64,000 bases of DNA. Origin: Verticillium longisporum. Its lineage: Eukaryota > Ascomycota > Sordariomycetes > Glomerellales > Plectosphaerellaceae. The translations under genes and the position numbers were made by a program. The notes beneath the pieces are model-generated. The model was not told the origin of the DNA. It saw nothing but the letters and a program-made list of their open reading frames with translations, and ran no database searches. Position 1 is the first letter of the stretch, and each line of letters starts with the position of its first letter. Positions 34,029 through 46,359 of the stretch are shown piece by piece. Location: positions 4,278,001 through 4,342,000 of the forward strand of contig JAETXT010000006.1 in the NCBI GenBank assembly GCA_019188255.1, written 5' to 3'.

Positions 34029-35177
34029 ATGTCAACAACGCTGGGGTAATTTCTTCCCACCCTCCCCGTCCCTGGCTTTGCGCCGATGCTCTTCCTGACC
34101 GGACCCAGCTGACTCTTTGTACAGCGCCTTCCTCGCTGGTGGCATCGCCGCCTGCGGTGCCGTCACAGCCACACATCCTTTCGAGACAGTCAAGATCCGG
34201 TGCGTCCCCGTTATGCGGATACGCATGTCCAGTCCATCGAAGTCCTCGGCTGACCGTGACACGCGCCGAACAGGATGCAGCTTCAGGGCGAGCTCCAGGA
34301 CAAAGGCCATCAACCACACAAATACAGAGGACCCCTCCAGGGAGTGTCGGTCATCGTGCGGAATGAAGGCGTCAAGGGTATCTACAGGGGAATAGGGAGC
34401 GCATACATCTATCAGATCCTGCTCAACGGCTGCCGACTTGGTTTTTACGAGCCCATGCGTGGCACCCTGACCAAGCTCGTGTTTGATGACAGCAAGGTCC
34501 AGAGCCTGGGCGTCAACATGATCTGCGGTGCCGGGTCAGGCATCATCGGTGCCGCTATGGGCGGCCCGCTCTTTCTCCTCAAGGCAAGGCTGCAGGGCTT
34601 CTCCCCATTTCCGCCCGCCGGCACCCACCACAACTACAAGAACGCATGGAACGGCTTCACTTCCATCTACAAGGCCGAGGGTGGCCGTGGTCTCTACAGA
34701 GGCGTTGGCGCCGCGATGATCAGGACAGGCTTTGGCAGCTCTGTACAGCTCCCCACCTACTTCTTTGCCAAGAGGAGGCTGGTCCGTCACTTCGGCATGG
34801 AGGAGGGGCCCGCTCTCCATCTCGCCAGCAGCACCGTCAGCGGCTTTGTTGTCTGCTGCGTCATGCATCCTCCAGGTCCGTCCTCTTTCTTTCTTGTTTT
34901 TTGGTAGCTCACGAGTTGCAATGCTAACTTGCAGCCAGACACAATCATGTCTCGTCTTTACAACCAGAACGGAAACCTTTACAAGGGCGTCTTCGACTGC
35001 CTCCTCAAGACAATCCGGACCGAGGGCTTGTTCGCCATTTACAAGGGCTTTGTCCCGCATCTTGCCCGCATCCTGCCCCATACTATCCTGACATTGAGCT
35101 TGGCGGAGCAGACGAACAAGCTGGTCCGCGTGTTGGAAAATCGCATTTTGAGCCCGGTGGCGTTGGAAAGCCCATGA
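34029..35177 (+). CDS. OAC1: Mitochondrial oxaloacetate-type carrier (OAC1/SLC25A34-35-like)
   Basis: Exons 34029-34045, 34125-34199, 34274-34875, 34939-35177, 310 aa. The 17-base first exon (MSTTLG) is needed to complete helix 1. Three carrier repeats are seen: THPFETVKIR (P-x-E-x-x-K intact), a second repeat with the degenerate GGPLFLLKARLQ, and HPPDTIMSR in the third. The last junction uses the CCAG acceptor ending at 34938, giving the in-frame HPPDT; the AG four bases upstream would break it. Motifs YRGIGSAYIYQILLNGCRLG and YNQNGNLYKGVFDCLLK match OAC1-like carriers, which in yeast move oxaloacetate, sulfate and alpha-isopropylmalate across the inner membrane. The substrate here is inferred from family only. 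Confidence 0.88.
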
Positions 35178-35406
35178 GGCTTCTTGGCTGGGATGTAACT
35201 GTGCCATATATATAGAGGACACGGATAGACAAACAAGGCGGTGGAGCTGTTGTGAGGTGTAAAAACGTGCGGACGGCCGCCACGAGGAAATCATCAGTGG
35301 GTAGCGTCTGTGTCGAAAGGGGTGCATCTCGAAACCATGTACCTGTTAGCCATACTCGTCACTGCGATTTTTTTTTAAACCTTCTTCATTCAGTACCCAG
35401 TAGCCT

Positions 35407-36662
35407 TCATCCGCGAAGGGACCTTTCGCAGCCGTAGCACAACTGGTTCGTGGTCCCCAGCGCCGCAGCGTCATCCACCGTCAGGCCTATCTCACCTTTC
35501 CAGCGCGCCTCTCCCAACTCATCCCTCGTCATGCCACACATGCCACAGGCGTCCCTGCCGGCAGGCTTCTCGAGCTTGCCTGTCGTGCGTACGACATTGG
35601 CGATGACATTAGGGTACTTGTCCTCGACCTCGGCAAAGTGCCGTGCCATGACGTCCTCGATGCTCAGCTCCTTGTGCGAGACAACGCTGCCGCTGGCGCC
35701 GCCGACGCCGGGGTCATCCGCCGTCAACCCGGCCATGGCTACGTCGGCCATGCTGTTGTAGGCGACAATCTCCTTCCTCAAGATGTCACGCAAGGGGTAG
35801 TATACCGGGAACTCCCACTGCCGCCCCGCTACATTACGGCTGCCCGTCTCCGTCTCGATCTCAGTCTTGCTCGTCAGCGCCGCAAAACTGGTCAGAGGGA
35901 AGCTACCGTCAGAGACGAGCCAGGGAATGGCGTATCCACGGCCCTTGGCCGTCTCGGACAGGGTCAGCTCGGCGAGGGCTGTGGTGTTGTAGCCCATCAT
36001 GAGCGCAGTGCATCCCCTTTGTGCAGCAATGTGGAAAAGGAGATGACGAAGGAAGAGGCGAAGGACATCGACACGGGAGGTGACAGATGGGAGGCTCTCG
36101 AGCAGGTGGCGGAAAGCGGCGGTGGGCTCTACATCGGCTTGCAACCCAGGCAGGGCTGTCCAGTCTATGGTTTGGGCATCGAGAACAGCGCTGATGGGAA
36201 CGGAGTCGATGCGTATATCTGGGAACCGGTCACAGTATTTTTGAAGCAGGTTGGCTGAAGGTGGTTGTGAGGCGGGCGTGGATGGTGCGAGGTTCGTGTC
36301 GATGTGGACGACGTGGAGTTCGTAGACATTGCGTGGATTCGCATCTTTGAGCCAGCGTAGGTTGGCGTCCAGGACCTGTAGGAGGCCCGCGGAGGAGGAG
36401 CCGAATGAGAGGCCAAGTAGGTATCTTGGTGGCCGGCCTGTTGAGGCGCGGAGTTCCTTCAGCGGCTGGCTCAGGCGCTTGACGACCTTTTGTGAGACGT
36501 AGGCAGAGAAGCATTTACTTCAGATGTTAGATTGGGGTTTTCATTCGGGCAAATGATCGTTGTGAACCGGAAAACATACTCGCAGAGAGAATCGAGTCTT
36601 ACAAGGATGGTGGCGGGGTTCACCTTGCACCTCTTGCACGGCTTGTCCTGCTTGTCCCCCAT
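35407..36662 (-). CDS. NCS2: Cytoplasmic tRNA 2-thiolation protein NCS2/CTU2
   Basis: Exons 36580-36662 and 35407-36517, 397 aa. Exon 1 carries the N-terminal cysteine motif (CKRCK ... LC) and the splice continues DKCFSAYVSQKVVKRL, giving a C-x2-C ... C-x2-C array. The PP-loop ATPase core follows with a degenerate loop (LLGLSFGSSSAGLL) where the catalytic partner NCS6 has an intact SGGxDS. The C-terminus has CGMCG and CYGCERSL, possibly a second metal site. NCS2 with NCS6 adds the 2-thio group to the wobble uridine of tRNA-Lys, -Glu and -Gln, using sulfur delivered by Urm1. Length is normal and no frame break is seen. The gene is convergent with the mitochondrial carrier (229 bp apart). Confidence 0.92.
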
Positions 36663-38406
36663 CGTAGTCGCGCCTTGGCGTCGATATCAATATTCCGGAG
36701 TTGTCAATAACAAGATCGGGTAGCCAAATTTGCAGGAGCCAGGTGAGAGAACGGGGGGTGGTTGAGATTCAGGTGGTAAGTGATATGCTTTCTGTTGAAG
36801 ATGATGATGAGTCAGGAGAATTTTCTGTGCATCTTCTCCATGGCCAAGTGCTCTTCACCAGCTCAATCAATATATGGCAAACCACCTAGCCTACGTTGTA
36901 TGGTCAATGTGTAGACTTAACGTCAACACGTGCATCTTTTCCTCCACTCATTAATTCACCCAGTCAATACACCGATCATTGACTCTCGCGAATGTATGGG
37001 TGAAATTACTGGCAAAGTCGATTTTTTTTTTCTTTGCTTCTTCACAAACCAGCCAATGTGGGACGGAAAGTATGTCAGCGCTCCCAAGGACAAAGACACC
37101 AGGCCCAGAGCCTACAAGTCCAAGAAAGCAGAACCCTATCATCATGTAAATTTCCAGCAAAGAGCCGAGATAGGAATTGATCATGCGTTGTGGCGCACAT
37201 GCAACTGACCCGAGGCACTGATCTCGATTATTTCGTTTTCAGGTTGATCGATCGCTTGTAGACGAGGATTGAGCCCCACAGCCTGTTTTTACGCCCCGAG
37301 TTCACTGATCGCTCAATAGAACGAGAATCGAACAAAACAAGCTTCTGGCTGCAAGCGAATCGGAACAGCACATCTCAGATCTGATGCAGCAGACCTAGAC
37401 TGGCGTAATAGGGCGACGAGCGAAGAGTTCAGGCAGCAGCGCAGAAGTGGAGGCGTGTCTACAGGCTGTTTCAGACGTCCAGCAAGCACATGGGCGCGAC
37501 AAGCACGGAGCAAGAGCCACCACATGGAGTGCTGTGAACTTAGTTAGTTGGCTGAGAGGCCATCACAGTGCGGACCAGAGGCACCTTCACATCCAACCGA
37601 CCTACCTACCTGCCATGACGTAAATACAGCATCCCAACATCGGTACTACCTACCCCTCGTACCTTGCGGCACAGTGCAGCATGGTCTCCACTGATGGGCG
37701 ATGCGACTAGAGCGTCACTGTAATCCGGACCATTCCAGCCCATCCTCGTCTCTTCTCTCTCCTCCCACCGACTGCTACCCACATGGACCCATCTGCCATC
37801 CTCGAGGCTGGATGAAACGAACTCTACTAGTTGATTGTTGCCATCTCCCTGGTCTGTACCCGCCGTCTCATATTCGCATGAAGCAGATCTGCGCCTCCGC
37901 CCCTGGCTCCGCCCGACGGCCTCACCATCAGATGGCGCTTCAGTCTTGAAACCTGCGACACCTTCGTGCCAATCCTTGGAAAGCTTAGCACTCTGCACAT
38001 GCCGCATCCTGACTGAGACACCCCTTGATCACCACGAAGCCTGCGAGGAACCACTACAACTCGACGAATCGTCCTTCGGGACACACTCGAGCTTTCCCTT
38101 CGTTCCGTTTGTTCATTGTCATTGCACTTCTTGCTCCTTCCTGTCCATCCATCTGCCTCTCCAACAACACCGTCATCGCCCACTCTCCTGAGCGCTACTC
38201 GCCAGTGAGGTAACGCCCGTCAACAGCCGACGCCAATTCTTTTCCATGCATCGCTTTCACGACTCAGCACCTAATAGTGATTTCCGCTTTATCCAGACGA
38301 GACCAGGCTGGCACCCATTGGCTCGAATAATCCATCCGTCAACGGCATCATCACCAACCCCCTCGAGATCTACCTCTCCTTGACGCATGCATCACGATCA
38401 CCTACC
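36663..38406. promoter_or_regulatory. Divergent intergenic region, NCS2 / PH-domain gene
   Basis: About 1.7 kb containing the promoters of both genes. The stretch 37690-38400 is CT-rich and probably the long 5' leader of the PH-domain gene, possibly with an intron. Frames on both strands here have no domain content. Confidence 0.5.
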
Positions 38407-39731
38407 ATGGCTGCCGTATCACAACAACTGCGCCCCGTGCTTCCCGAGCGAGGTACAACCATCGCCATACCAACCGCAGCACCTCCAGCGTTGATTTCGA
38501 GCGACGCCAATCAGACTCGTCTACGGAGCCGATCCATGCTTGACACTTATGCTTCTCCTGTCAACCAGAATGGCAGCTTCGAGTTTGATCGCGAGGTCAA
38601 GAGCGGCCATGTACAAAAGCGCACCCAAAAGACCAAGGTCAGTCTTCTTCTGGCCCAGCTCGAACTCCTGGACTCCCGCTGACGTGCAGGCAGACCTGGA
38701 AATCCATCTACCTCGTTTTGCGACCCAACGCCCTTTCGCTGTACAAAACGGACAAAGAGGACAAGCTGAGACACAAGATCAACCTGTCCGACCTTACTGC
38801 TGTAGCTCTGCTCCGTGATCCAAAGCAAAAGCGAAAGCATGTCTTCGGCTGCTTTTCACCCGCCAAAAACTACCACTTCCAAGCGAAAGACGATAACGAC
38901 GCTCAGCAATGGGTTGACCTAATACGGACGTATGCAAGGATTGACGAAGAAGAGGAGGAGTTGCTACTGGCAAGTCCCGTCGCCCAACGAGGATCATACC
39001 TCCCACCTATTTCGAATGGCAGCTACGCCGATCCGGCCTTGCGTGAAAGGGTGACATCCAGCTCTCCCGAGCCCTTGGACCCTCCTGCGCCTCGCCTTAT
39101 TTCTACCGCTAAACGTCGTCCGTCAGACATGTTGGATTCTTCGGGCTACTCTGGGAATGGATTGGCCTCTCATTCCGCCTTTTCCGCCACTGCAATGCCA
39201 CGCCTTCGGGGCATGTCCATTGAGGATCTCGCTGGACAGTCCCCACAAGACAGCGGCGTCTTGTCAGACTCGGGCCTACCCGACAGGCCACAGATGAAAC
39301 ACCGGAATTCAAGCCAGGTCAGCGGCCTCAACCTCGAGCACGACCCAGATCGTGTCATTTGGCAAGGCTGGTTGTGGTTCCTTCGCAATAAGGGAGGGGT
39401 CCGGCAATGGAAGAGGCAGTGGGCTGTGCTGCGGCCTCGAAACATCATCCTCTACAAAGGCGAGTCTGAGTACACTGTGCAGTTCCATCGACCCATGTCA
39501 GCTATCGTCGACGTTGTGGACATCGACCCGGTCAGCAAGACCAAAAGCCACTGTTTGCAGCTCATCACCGACGAGAAGAGCTACCGCTTTTGTGCTCCTG
39601 ATGAAGAGTCACTGGTGCTCTGTCTGGGCGCCTTCAAAAGTCTCCTTGCCAAAAGGCGAGAGCTAGAGGCACGAGCAGCTGCAAATGCAAGCCATGCGAC
39701 TGCGATACCGGCACCGGTGAGCACTGTGTAA
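38407..39731 (+). CDS. Protein with two pleckstrin-homology domains
   Basis: Exons 38407-38637 and 38694-39731, 422 aa. The first PH domain (~65-165) spans the splice: VKSGHVQKRTQKTK joins TWKSIYLVLRPNALSLYKTD, followed by a strand-rich core and the terminal helix DNDAQQWVDLIRTYARI with the conserved Trp. A Ser/Pro-rich linker (~175-290) holds several potential phosphosites. The second PH domain (~295-405) begins IWQGWLWFLRNKGGVRQWKR and ends with the helix ESLVLCLGAFKSLLAKRREL. The GCAGGCAG acceptor could be used four bases earlier, but only the downstream AG keeps the frame. Two-PH proteins usually bind membrane phosphoinositides and scaffold signalling; I do not recognise a named orthologue with confidence. 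The ATG at 38407 (ACCATGG) is the first in frame. Confidence 0.86.
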
Positions 39732-40585
39732 CTTACACACCGCGTCTTCTGCAATTCACTTTTGATTCTACCTTCTGCTACCCAGGGGTGGGTGTCCTCC
39801 CACGGGTAGGCGCCATTGTAGGCCATGAGGCCATGTATACTGCTGTATAATCTCTTTTACGACACGACGTATGAATCCCCACGATGTAAGGCTGGAAGCA
39901 CGTCAATTGCGTGACTCAGCTTGCTACCCTGTTTATTTTGTTAGTTCGCGCCAACTGATAGTGTTCCCTGAGCCTCAGATGGCCTTGGAAGACCATCTTT
40001 GTACATAGAAAACCATAGGGGTCTTCCTCACTTGTCATTGACATTTGGCCCTCCCACTCCCGTGCAATCCAATGCGAATAAGATCGACTCTTTTTGAACG
40101 GAGGTCTCCACGAATTCGCAATGATAGCTGGCATGTGGTCGATGACCATCTGCTCAATGGATACAACGATACAACGATACAGCCCGTTGAATGCGATGTT
40201 CTTCTCGAGGCTCGTCCTTCTTGGGTGTGGCCGGTGTGGGCAGGCAGGCAGGCGGTAGATTGAACCACGTGTATGTGACATCTTCACGGCGTACGCTTGT
40301 TGCATGTCTCTATCATTTCATTTCCAAATGAAGTGTGTCGGACTCCTTTGCTGTCACTGACATCAAGTCAGCGTGAGTTGTGGTCATGGAATATTCCGTA
40401 CAGATCATAGTGCAGGTTGCTGTGTCACAGACTTGTGAGGAAAACCACTACAGCACATAAGACATGTTGAAGCATGATGCTCAGTCATTAATGCATGTCG
40501 ATGCTGGGAAGGCGTCAACCAGTGCATCCCCTATTCTAGACCACCAAGACCCAGTCCTGAACGTGCGTCCTGCTGTCCCTCATGC
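39732..40585. other. Convergent intergenic region
   Basis: About 850 bases between the 3' ends of the PH-domain gene and the Mediator gene; it holds both 3' UTRs. There is a minor GCAG-GCAG repeat near 40240. Nothing else was recognised. Confidence 0.5.
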
Positions 40586-41849
40586 CTAATTTGATAACCC
40601 AAAGAAAGCATCGTCGAACTGCACATCTTCCATGTTGTCGCCACCATAAAACATATCGTCGAAGCTGCTGCCGTCCCCGTTATTGCCAAGGTTCATGTCA
40701 AGATCCATGTTGCCACCGATGCCATCCAGATCGAATATGTCATTGTCCACGGCAGCCGTCGACTGCGGGTCGCCCGTCTTCTGGTCGCCTTCAACTTTTG
40801 GCGGTTCCGTATTTGTCATGGCCGTACTGGCGGTAGTGGCCGCTGACTGCACAGGAGCTGCAACTGGTAGCAGGCCATCCAGGGTGGACATTTCAGCCGT
40901 TGCGGGCAGGCCAGACGTCGTACTCATGTCGGGCTGCGGCGCCACGTCCGCCGTTGGTTGGCTTTGCGAGTCCACAGACGGATCGAGACCGAAGGTGATG
41001 TCTGTAAAGTCAAACTCGGACCCGTTGCCCCCGCCGCCTTCGTTCTCTCCACCGCTAAGGTCAAAGAGGTCATCCATCGGCGCCTCGGGGGCCGTCGACA
41101 TGGAGGGCTCCGGTGCGACAGACGACGTTGCTGGAGTCTCTTCTGATTTGACAGGGATGCTATCCATCGGAGCCATCATGGCCTGTGGCACCGACGGCGT
41201 TGGTTCGCGCTTGATGTCCGCTTTCGGCTGTACGGGAGTCGGCATGCTGTCATTGCCGCCCATGTCAGGTATGGGCGCCATCGGCGCCATCGGCGGCGGA
41301 GCAGGGCTTTCTTGCGCAGCAGAAAACGGAGCAGACTGTGTAGGTTCCTCCTTGAGCGGGGGAGGGTGGTGATTTTTGAGCAAGTTCAGGACTGGCGACA
41401 ACCAGGGTGACCGAGGCTGGTGATGCGATCATGGGCGCAGGCGAAGCCTTGATCGCCTCTTCTGGTTGTGGCGCGCGGCGTTGTTGAAGACGGTCCAAGT
41501 CTCTCTGCAAAGCCCCTTTCGCTCTCATCTGCAGAGACTCGTCAGCAGGGCTGTAGGGATGGATCGTGGTAAGGGAAAGGATGAGCTTACGACTTCACTT
41601 TCTAGATCATTGAGCGCCCAGTGGAAATGCTCAATGGTTTCTGGCATACGAGTCTGAAGCGATGCATGGATCTGAGAGACGTTTTGTCGATTTGGTTGCT
41701 TGGTCGATGCCTTGAGGGCCTTGCCAATCTGTATGATCTGGGTGCCCAGGGTCAACGGGCTGAGTCGGGGGTTTGGAGGGAGAACGACTCACGACATCGT
41801 TCAGCATGTATTGCAGCTGGTCAAGAGGGTCTTTCGGTTTATGTGACAT
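40586..41849 (-). CDS. Probable Mediator tail subunit 2 (MED2), one frame inconsistency
   Basis: Exons 41793-41849, 41591-41737 and 40586-41528. The N-terminal helical part (MSHKPKDPLDQLQYMLNDV, IIQIGKALKAS, ETIEHFHWALNDLESEV, MRAKGALQRDLDRLQQRR) resembles yeast Med2, whose FHGILDDLE region aligns with FHWALNDLE. The rest is Pro/Ser/Met-rich, ending in an acidic, Phe-containing tail (FDDMFYGGDNMEDVQFDDAF), the kind of composition seen in Mediator tail subunits. These take signals from activators to RNA polymerase II. In exon 3 the start (frame of MRAKGALQ) and the end (frame of TQSAPFSAAQ) differ by one base. Either one base is extra at 41373-41377 or 41358-41362, or a 67-nt weak intron (GTTGTC..ACACAG) is present. 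The length would be 359-381 aa. MED29-like naming is possible. Confidence 0.66.
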
Positions 41850-44691
41850 GGTGCTTTGATATATTACGACAGGAACGACGGCGGTCCTGCTTCTTGTGAT
41901 CGTGAAGTATGTGAGATGGCAAACGCGAAAGCCAGCGTGAGGATGAAGATGAGGGTTCGTTACTGGCATCCAACTGACACCCTACCGGCCTGGGTTGACT
42001 GATTGAGCTCTCCTTTCACAACTGGGCAGTCCCACCTGGGGTCCTGTGCACGGGCCAGTGACCATCCCCTGGGCATCCAAGCGTTTCAGGGACCAATGAA
42101 GATCATCACGTGATGGGGCGTAGGTCTTTTCGTCTCTCCATTGCCGGACCTATATCTCGCAGTCAAAGTCTCCCGTTCGTGATGCACGTCTGTCCTGGAC
42201 CAAGTTCGACGCGCAGTGCGCACAGTCAGTAATATGAGTATCACTATATCTTTCAAGAATAAATGAGCCATCATGTGGTTCACATTGTTAGGCGAGGCGC
42301 ACTCGGCTTGTCCCATCCAATTGATGCGTCTACGACTCTACACAATCAGACAGGCAGCTTGCATCCAGACCATGAAAGCATACGGAGACGCCTATACATG
42401 ATTGCCAAGCACACATAAACCAAGGACTTGTCTGCTTGCCGCAAATGCGCCCATATCGATCACGCTTGCAGAATATCGATCTTCACCTGGGATGTGCAAG
42501 CGGCAGCCGAGGGCAGAGCAGAAAGACCCCAGACGACCTTAAGCAAACACTAGCAGGCGAGGATGCTGATTATCAGGATGTTGATGTGCCGCAGTTCTTG
42601 TCTTATGTACATGCGGAGAAGATGAGAATCCTAGTCTCTGCGGCCCAAGTCCATGGCATTGCTCTCGATGCTATCAATGTTCGATCCTGGTCCCGTATCC
42701 GACAGAGCCATGGCCCATGGGTTTGGGAACCCCGGGCGGCTTTCGAGTGACACATGATCAGCACCGCAAGAATCCAGATCTATGGAGCCAGACAAGTTCA
42801 AGGCAGTCTTTCTTACTGTACTGGACGTCGCATTACACGACATCACGACGGAGCTACCAAGTTCAGGTCCTGAGGAGCGCTGTCATGTCACCTCGCGGTC
42901 CAGCTTGTACAAAACAACGCCTCGCAACAGTACGGTCATGGACTCATTGGTCACATCAAGGTGAACGTATATTCTTGGTCCACATGTTACAACACGTATT
43001 GAATAATTGAGTGTATGATTGTTATTGTGTGAGATGTAAATGAACCTGGTAGCCCGTCCAACTTGACAGGCAAACAACAAGATCATTTGACTGTAAGTTG
43101 CCTCGGACTGATACTTTGTTCATCGGCCACTACGACTAGAAGCTTTCGACCTCCTTTCCTCGCCTTGATCCCCCTACAACGTTACGACCACAGTTCACCA
43201 AGGTGAGCGCTTGAAAGCATCATCTCAACGACACTCAATGCCGATGGCTTCTAAACGAACAGGCCAGAAAGCATGCCAGGCTACTCGACTCACAGGCTAG
43301 CTTGACGTGCATGTTGATCAATTGAACAGCAACTACTCCGTGCGATCGTGCTGCCATTACCGTCCATCTCAGCCAATGTTTGCCGGTGTTGCCAATGCGA
43401 TTGCAAGGGAAAAGCGCCTCACATGTAATGCTTTCATTGCTGAACCAAATGCATGCAGGAAGCATGCCGCGTTTGCTCTATCATCTTTTTCGATAAGTCA
43501 ATCATGGGATTGGACTGATCCAAGACTTTCTGAGACAGGTTTGTCGGTGAGACAGCTTTACCCGCCTTCGATCTTTATCTAGGTACCTGGGTACCTGGGT
43601 ACCTGGGTACCTCAGGCACATGGGCATCTTCCCGTGCCCCGAAAACCCAACATGCTCCCCACGCTAGCCTGTGGCTTTTCAAGGTGGGAATCCACATTCC
43701 TTCAACTCCGAAGAGCTGGAGTAGACAACAGCGCCATTGTGTCCTTGAATGTTCTGCGTCCACGTTGCCTTTCAACCAGGCATCTCGCGGGTAGCTGTCA
43801 TGTCGAAGCTTGCGATGCTGACTGGCTCGCTGAGGCCAGGTCCCATGCCTGTGGCACCTTGGCGCGCTGGAGGTTAGCCTCTGCTGCCTCTCTCAACGCC
43901 AACACACATCAGGCTAGCTCCCTCGCTTAGGCAGGCTCGCCACGGATACAATAGTGCTGTGGCTCCAGTCTACTTGCCTTTCTCGCCCGTATCACCCGAG
44001 GGGCGGAGTACCCTGAGCTCCCCTCACTAGCAGCGCTCATCTCACCCTGCTGCCCTGCCACTCTCTCTGCCTCTTGCTGTCCAAGTCTGGTCTCCACTCA
44101 CCGTCCCATCATCCCCTCATTCAGATCCATTAAAGTTCCTCCTCCTCACGTCCCATTTGTCTTCTCTCCAACGTTCATCCAAAGAGCAATATCGGAGGGC
44201 AAAGCGCGTTACTACTCGTAGGAGGGCTTCTTCAGTCATTTTCCTTTTTTTCCCTCTCCCTCCGTCTCCGTCTCCGTCTCCGCCGTTCTCGTCCTCTCGT
44301 CAACGTCTGGTTTCTCATTCCTCGTCCCTTTACGGTCCCACCGCATCTTCCTCAGCGTGCGCAGTCTCACGTCCTACGTCTCGGCCTGTCTTGCTCCAAC
44401 GTTGCCGCCTTTCGTCCCGTTTCGTAGCGCTCGACCCTTCCGGTACTTCTCCCCGCCATCGTCCACCGACCGTCTCGACAGCAAGTCGCCGAAGCTACTA
44501 GCCTTTGCGAATCAAGCTTGCGAGACATTGGCTTCGTTCGACAGCCGCAGCACTCGGAACTCATTTTCGGCCCTCGACCAACCTCGCCGCAGTCGGGACA
44601 ACCCAGTTCTCGGGCGAACCACCAATCACCTCGGCGCAACTCTCTCTAATTCAGATACTGCAGACTTGTCACCATCGCGACTAATCTTCCA
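41850..44691. promoter_or_regulatory. Divergent intergenic region, MED2 / PUB1-like gene
   Basis: About 2.8 kb without a supported gene. It holds the GTACCTGG repeat at 43579-43616 and, from about 44030 to 44690, a CT-rich stretch with a TCTCCG microsatellite (44260-44283) that looks like the long 5' leader of the RNA-binding protein gene. Frames such as 42436-42750 and 43634-43930 lack any domain. Confidence 0.55.
43579..43616. repeat. Tandem GTACCTGG repeat
   Basis: An octamer GTACCTGG repeats about 3.5 times, flanked by CTAG and CTCAGG. Each unit contains the KpnI palindrome GGTACC. Related TACCTAGG/GGTACC words occur in several other intergenic regions but not in the coding sequences annotated here. 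Confidence 0.85.
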
Positions 44692-46359
44692 ATGGCCGAC
44701 AACGGGACCAATGCAGCCCAGCTGCCTCCCCCTCCTCAGTCCAACCAGGGCGCACCTGGCTATGAAAATGGCCAGAAGCCTCCCCCTCCCCTGCACATCC
44801 CGCAGAACAACAACCCCATCCCGACAGCCATCACCTCGCCTCTGTCTGGCGTTGACCAGGCTCTTTCGCCTGGCAGCGCTGGAGGCTTTGGCCGCCGTGC
44901 TGCTCCGGAGCCCAACAAGCGTGCCCTCTACATCGGGGGCCTCGACCAGCGCGTAACGGAAGATGTCCTGCGGCAGATATTCGAGACGACTGGCCATGTC
45001 CAGAACGTCAAGATCATCCCCGACAAGAACGTGAGCTTCACTTTTCGTGTCTTGGCACACGACGCGCAGCTGACATGATTTTGCAGCAAAAGGGCTACAA
45101 CTACGGTTTTGTCGAGTACGACGACCCTGGTGCGGCCGAGCGCGCTATGCAGACCTTGAACGGACGTCGTGTTCACCAATCTGTACGGCTTCTGAGAACA
45201 CGGTCACCCCCAGCTCGCCCACTGACATGTCACAGGAAATCCGCGTCAACTGGGCTTACCAGTCCAACACAACCAGCAAGGAGGACACCTCGAACCACTT
45301 TCACATCTTCGTGGGCGACTTGTCGAACGAGGTCAATGACGAGATCCTTTCTCAAGCCTTTGCTGCCTTCGGATCCGTCTCTGAGGCTCGTGTCATGTGG
45401 GATATGAAAACTGGCCGATCCCGGGGTTACGGATTTGTCGCCTTCCGGGACCGCCCCGATGCGGAGAAGGCTCTGAGCTCCATGGACGGCGAATGGCTGG
45501 GTTCCCGCGCTATCCGCTGCAACTGGGCGAACCAGAAGGGCCAGCCCTCGATTGCCCAGCAGCAGGCCATGCAGGCCATGGGCATGACCCCGACGACCCC
45601 CTTCGGTCACCACCAGTTCCCCGCGCATGGGATGGCCTCCTACGAGGTCATTCTGGCTCAGACCCCGAACTGGCAGACGACCGTCTACGTTGGCAACCTC
45701 ACTCCTTACACTACCCCGAACGACGTTGTACCGCTCTTCCAAAATTTCGGCTTCGTCGTCGAGTCTCGCTTCCAGGCAGACCGTGGATTCGCTTTCATCA
45801 AGATGGAGAGCCACGAGGCTGCCGCCATGGCCATTTGCCAGATGAACGGCTACAACGTCAATGGCCGGCCCCTGAAATGCAGCGTATGTACACACCCTCC
45901 TGTCTCGCTCCTCGCTATTTCCTTTGCGCTTAGAAGTTACGTCGTGGAAAAAAGCTGACGCAGTTATAGTGGGGCAAGGATAAGACACCCAACGCTGCGG
46001 GTGGCTTCGACCCTGCTCAGCAGGGCTACAGCCCGCAGAGCGCCACTGCTCCCGGTGCCTACCCCGGAACGCCCACTGCGTACTTCCCGCAATACGGTGG
46101 TAAGCAGAGTGTACCGTCCGTCTCGAGTGTTTTCAAAACTAATGATCGCATGTTTGTAGCGCAATACAGCGGCCAGCCTGGTAACTACGGAGGACCGGCT
46201 GCCCAGTCACCGGCCGGCTACGGAGCTCAACCCATGGCATACGGTGGACCCCAGAGTGCAGGTGGCTACGGCCGTGGGCAGCAGCCCCCCAGCGGCCAGT
46301 GGCAGCAAGGTCCACAGGGTCAGGCTTTCAACAACGGCTACGGCGGTTACCAGGGTTAA
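44692..46359 (+). CDS. PUB1: PUB1/TIA1-type RNA-binding protein with three RRMs
   Basis: Five exons: 44692-45030, 45087-45182, 45236-45883, 45970-46099, 46160-46359; 470 aa, every junction in phase. RRM1 (~78-150) has ALYIGGL and YGFVEY; RRM2 (~168-243) has HIFVGDL and RGYGFVAF; RRM3 (~295-365) has TVYVGNL and RGFAFIKM. The N-terminus is Pro/Asn/Gln-rich and the C-terminus is Gly/Gln/Tyr-rich (AQYSGQPGNYGGPAAQ), a low-complexity tail suited to granule assembly. PUB1/Nam8/TIA-1 proteins bind U-rich or AU-rich RNA, affecting mRNA stability, splicing and stress-granule formation in nucleus and cytoplasm. The long CT-rich leader upstream suggests post-transcriptional control, but this is inference. 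Confidence 0.93.

Noticed and set aside
34929..34938. AG at 34933-34934 as acceptor for the last carrier exon
   Set aside because: It leaves the frame wrong; the next AG at 34937-34938 gives the conserved HPPDT.
42436..42750. 104-codon open frame in the MED2/PUB1 intergenic region
   Set aside because: No domain or conserved motif; composition like its non-coding surroundings.
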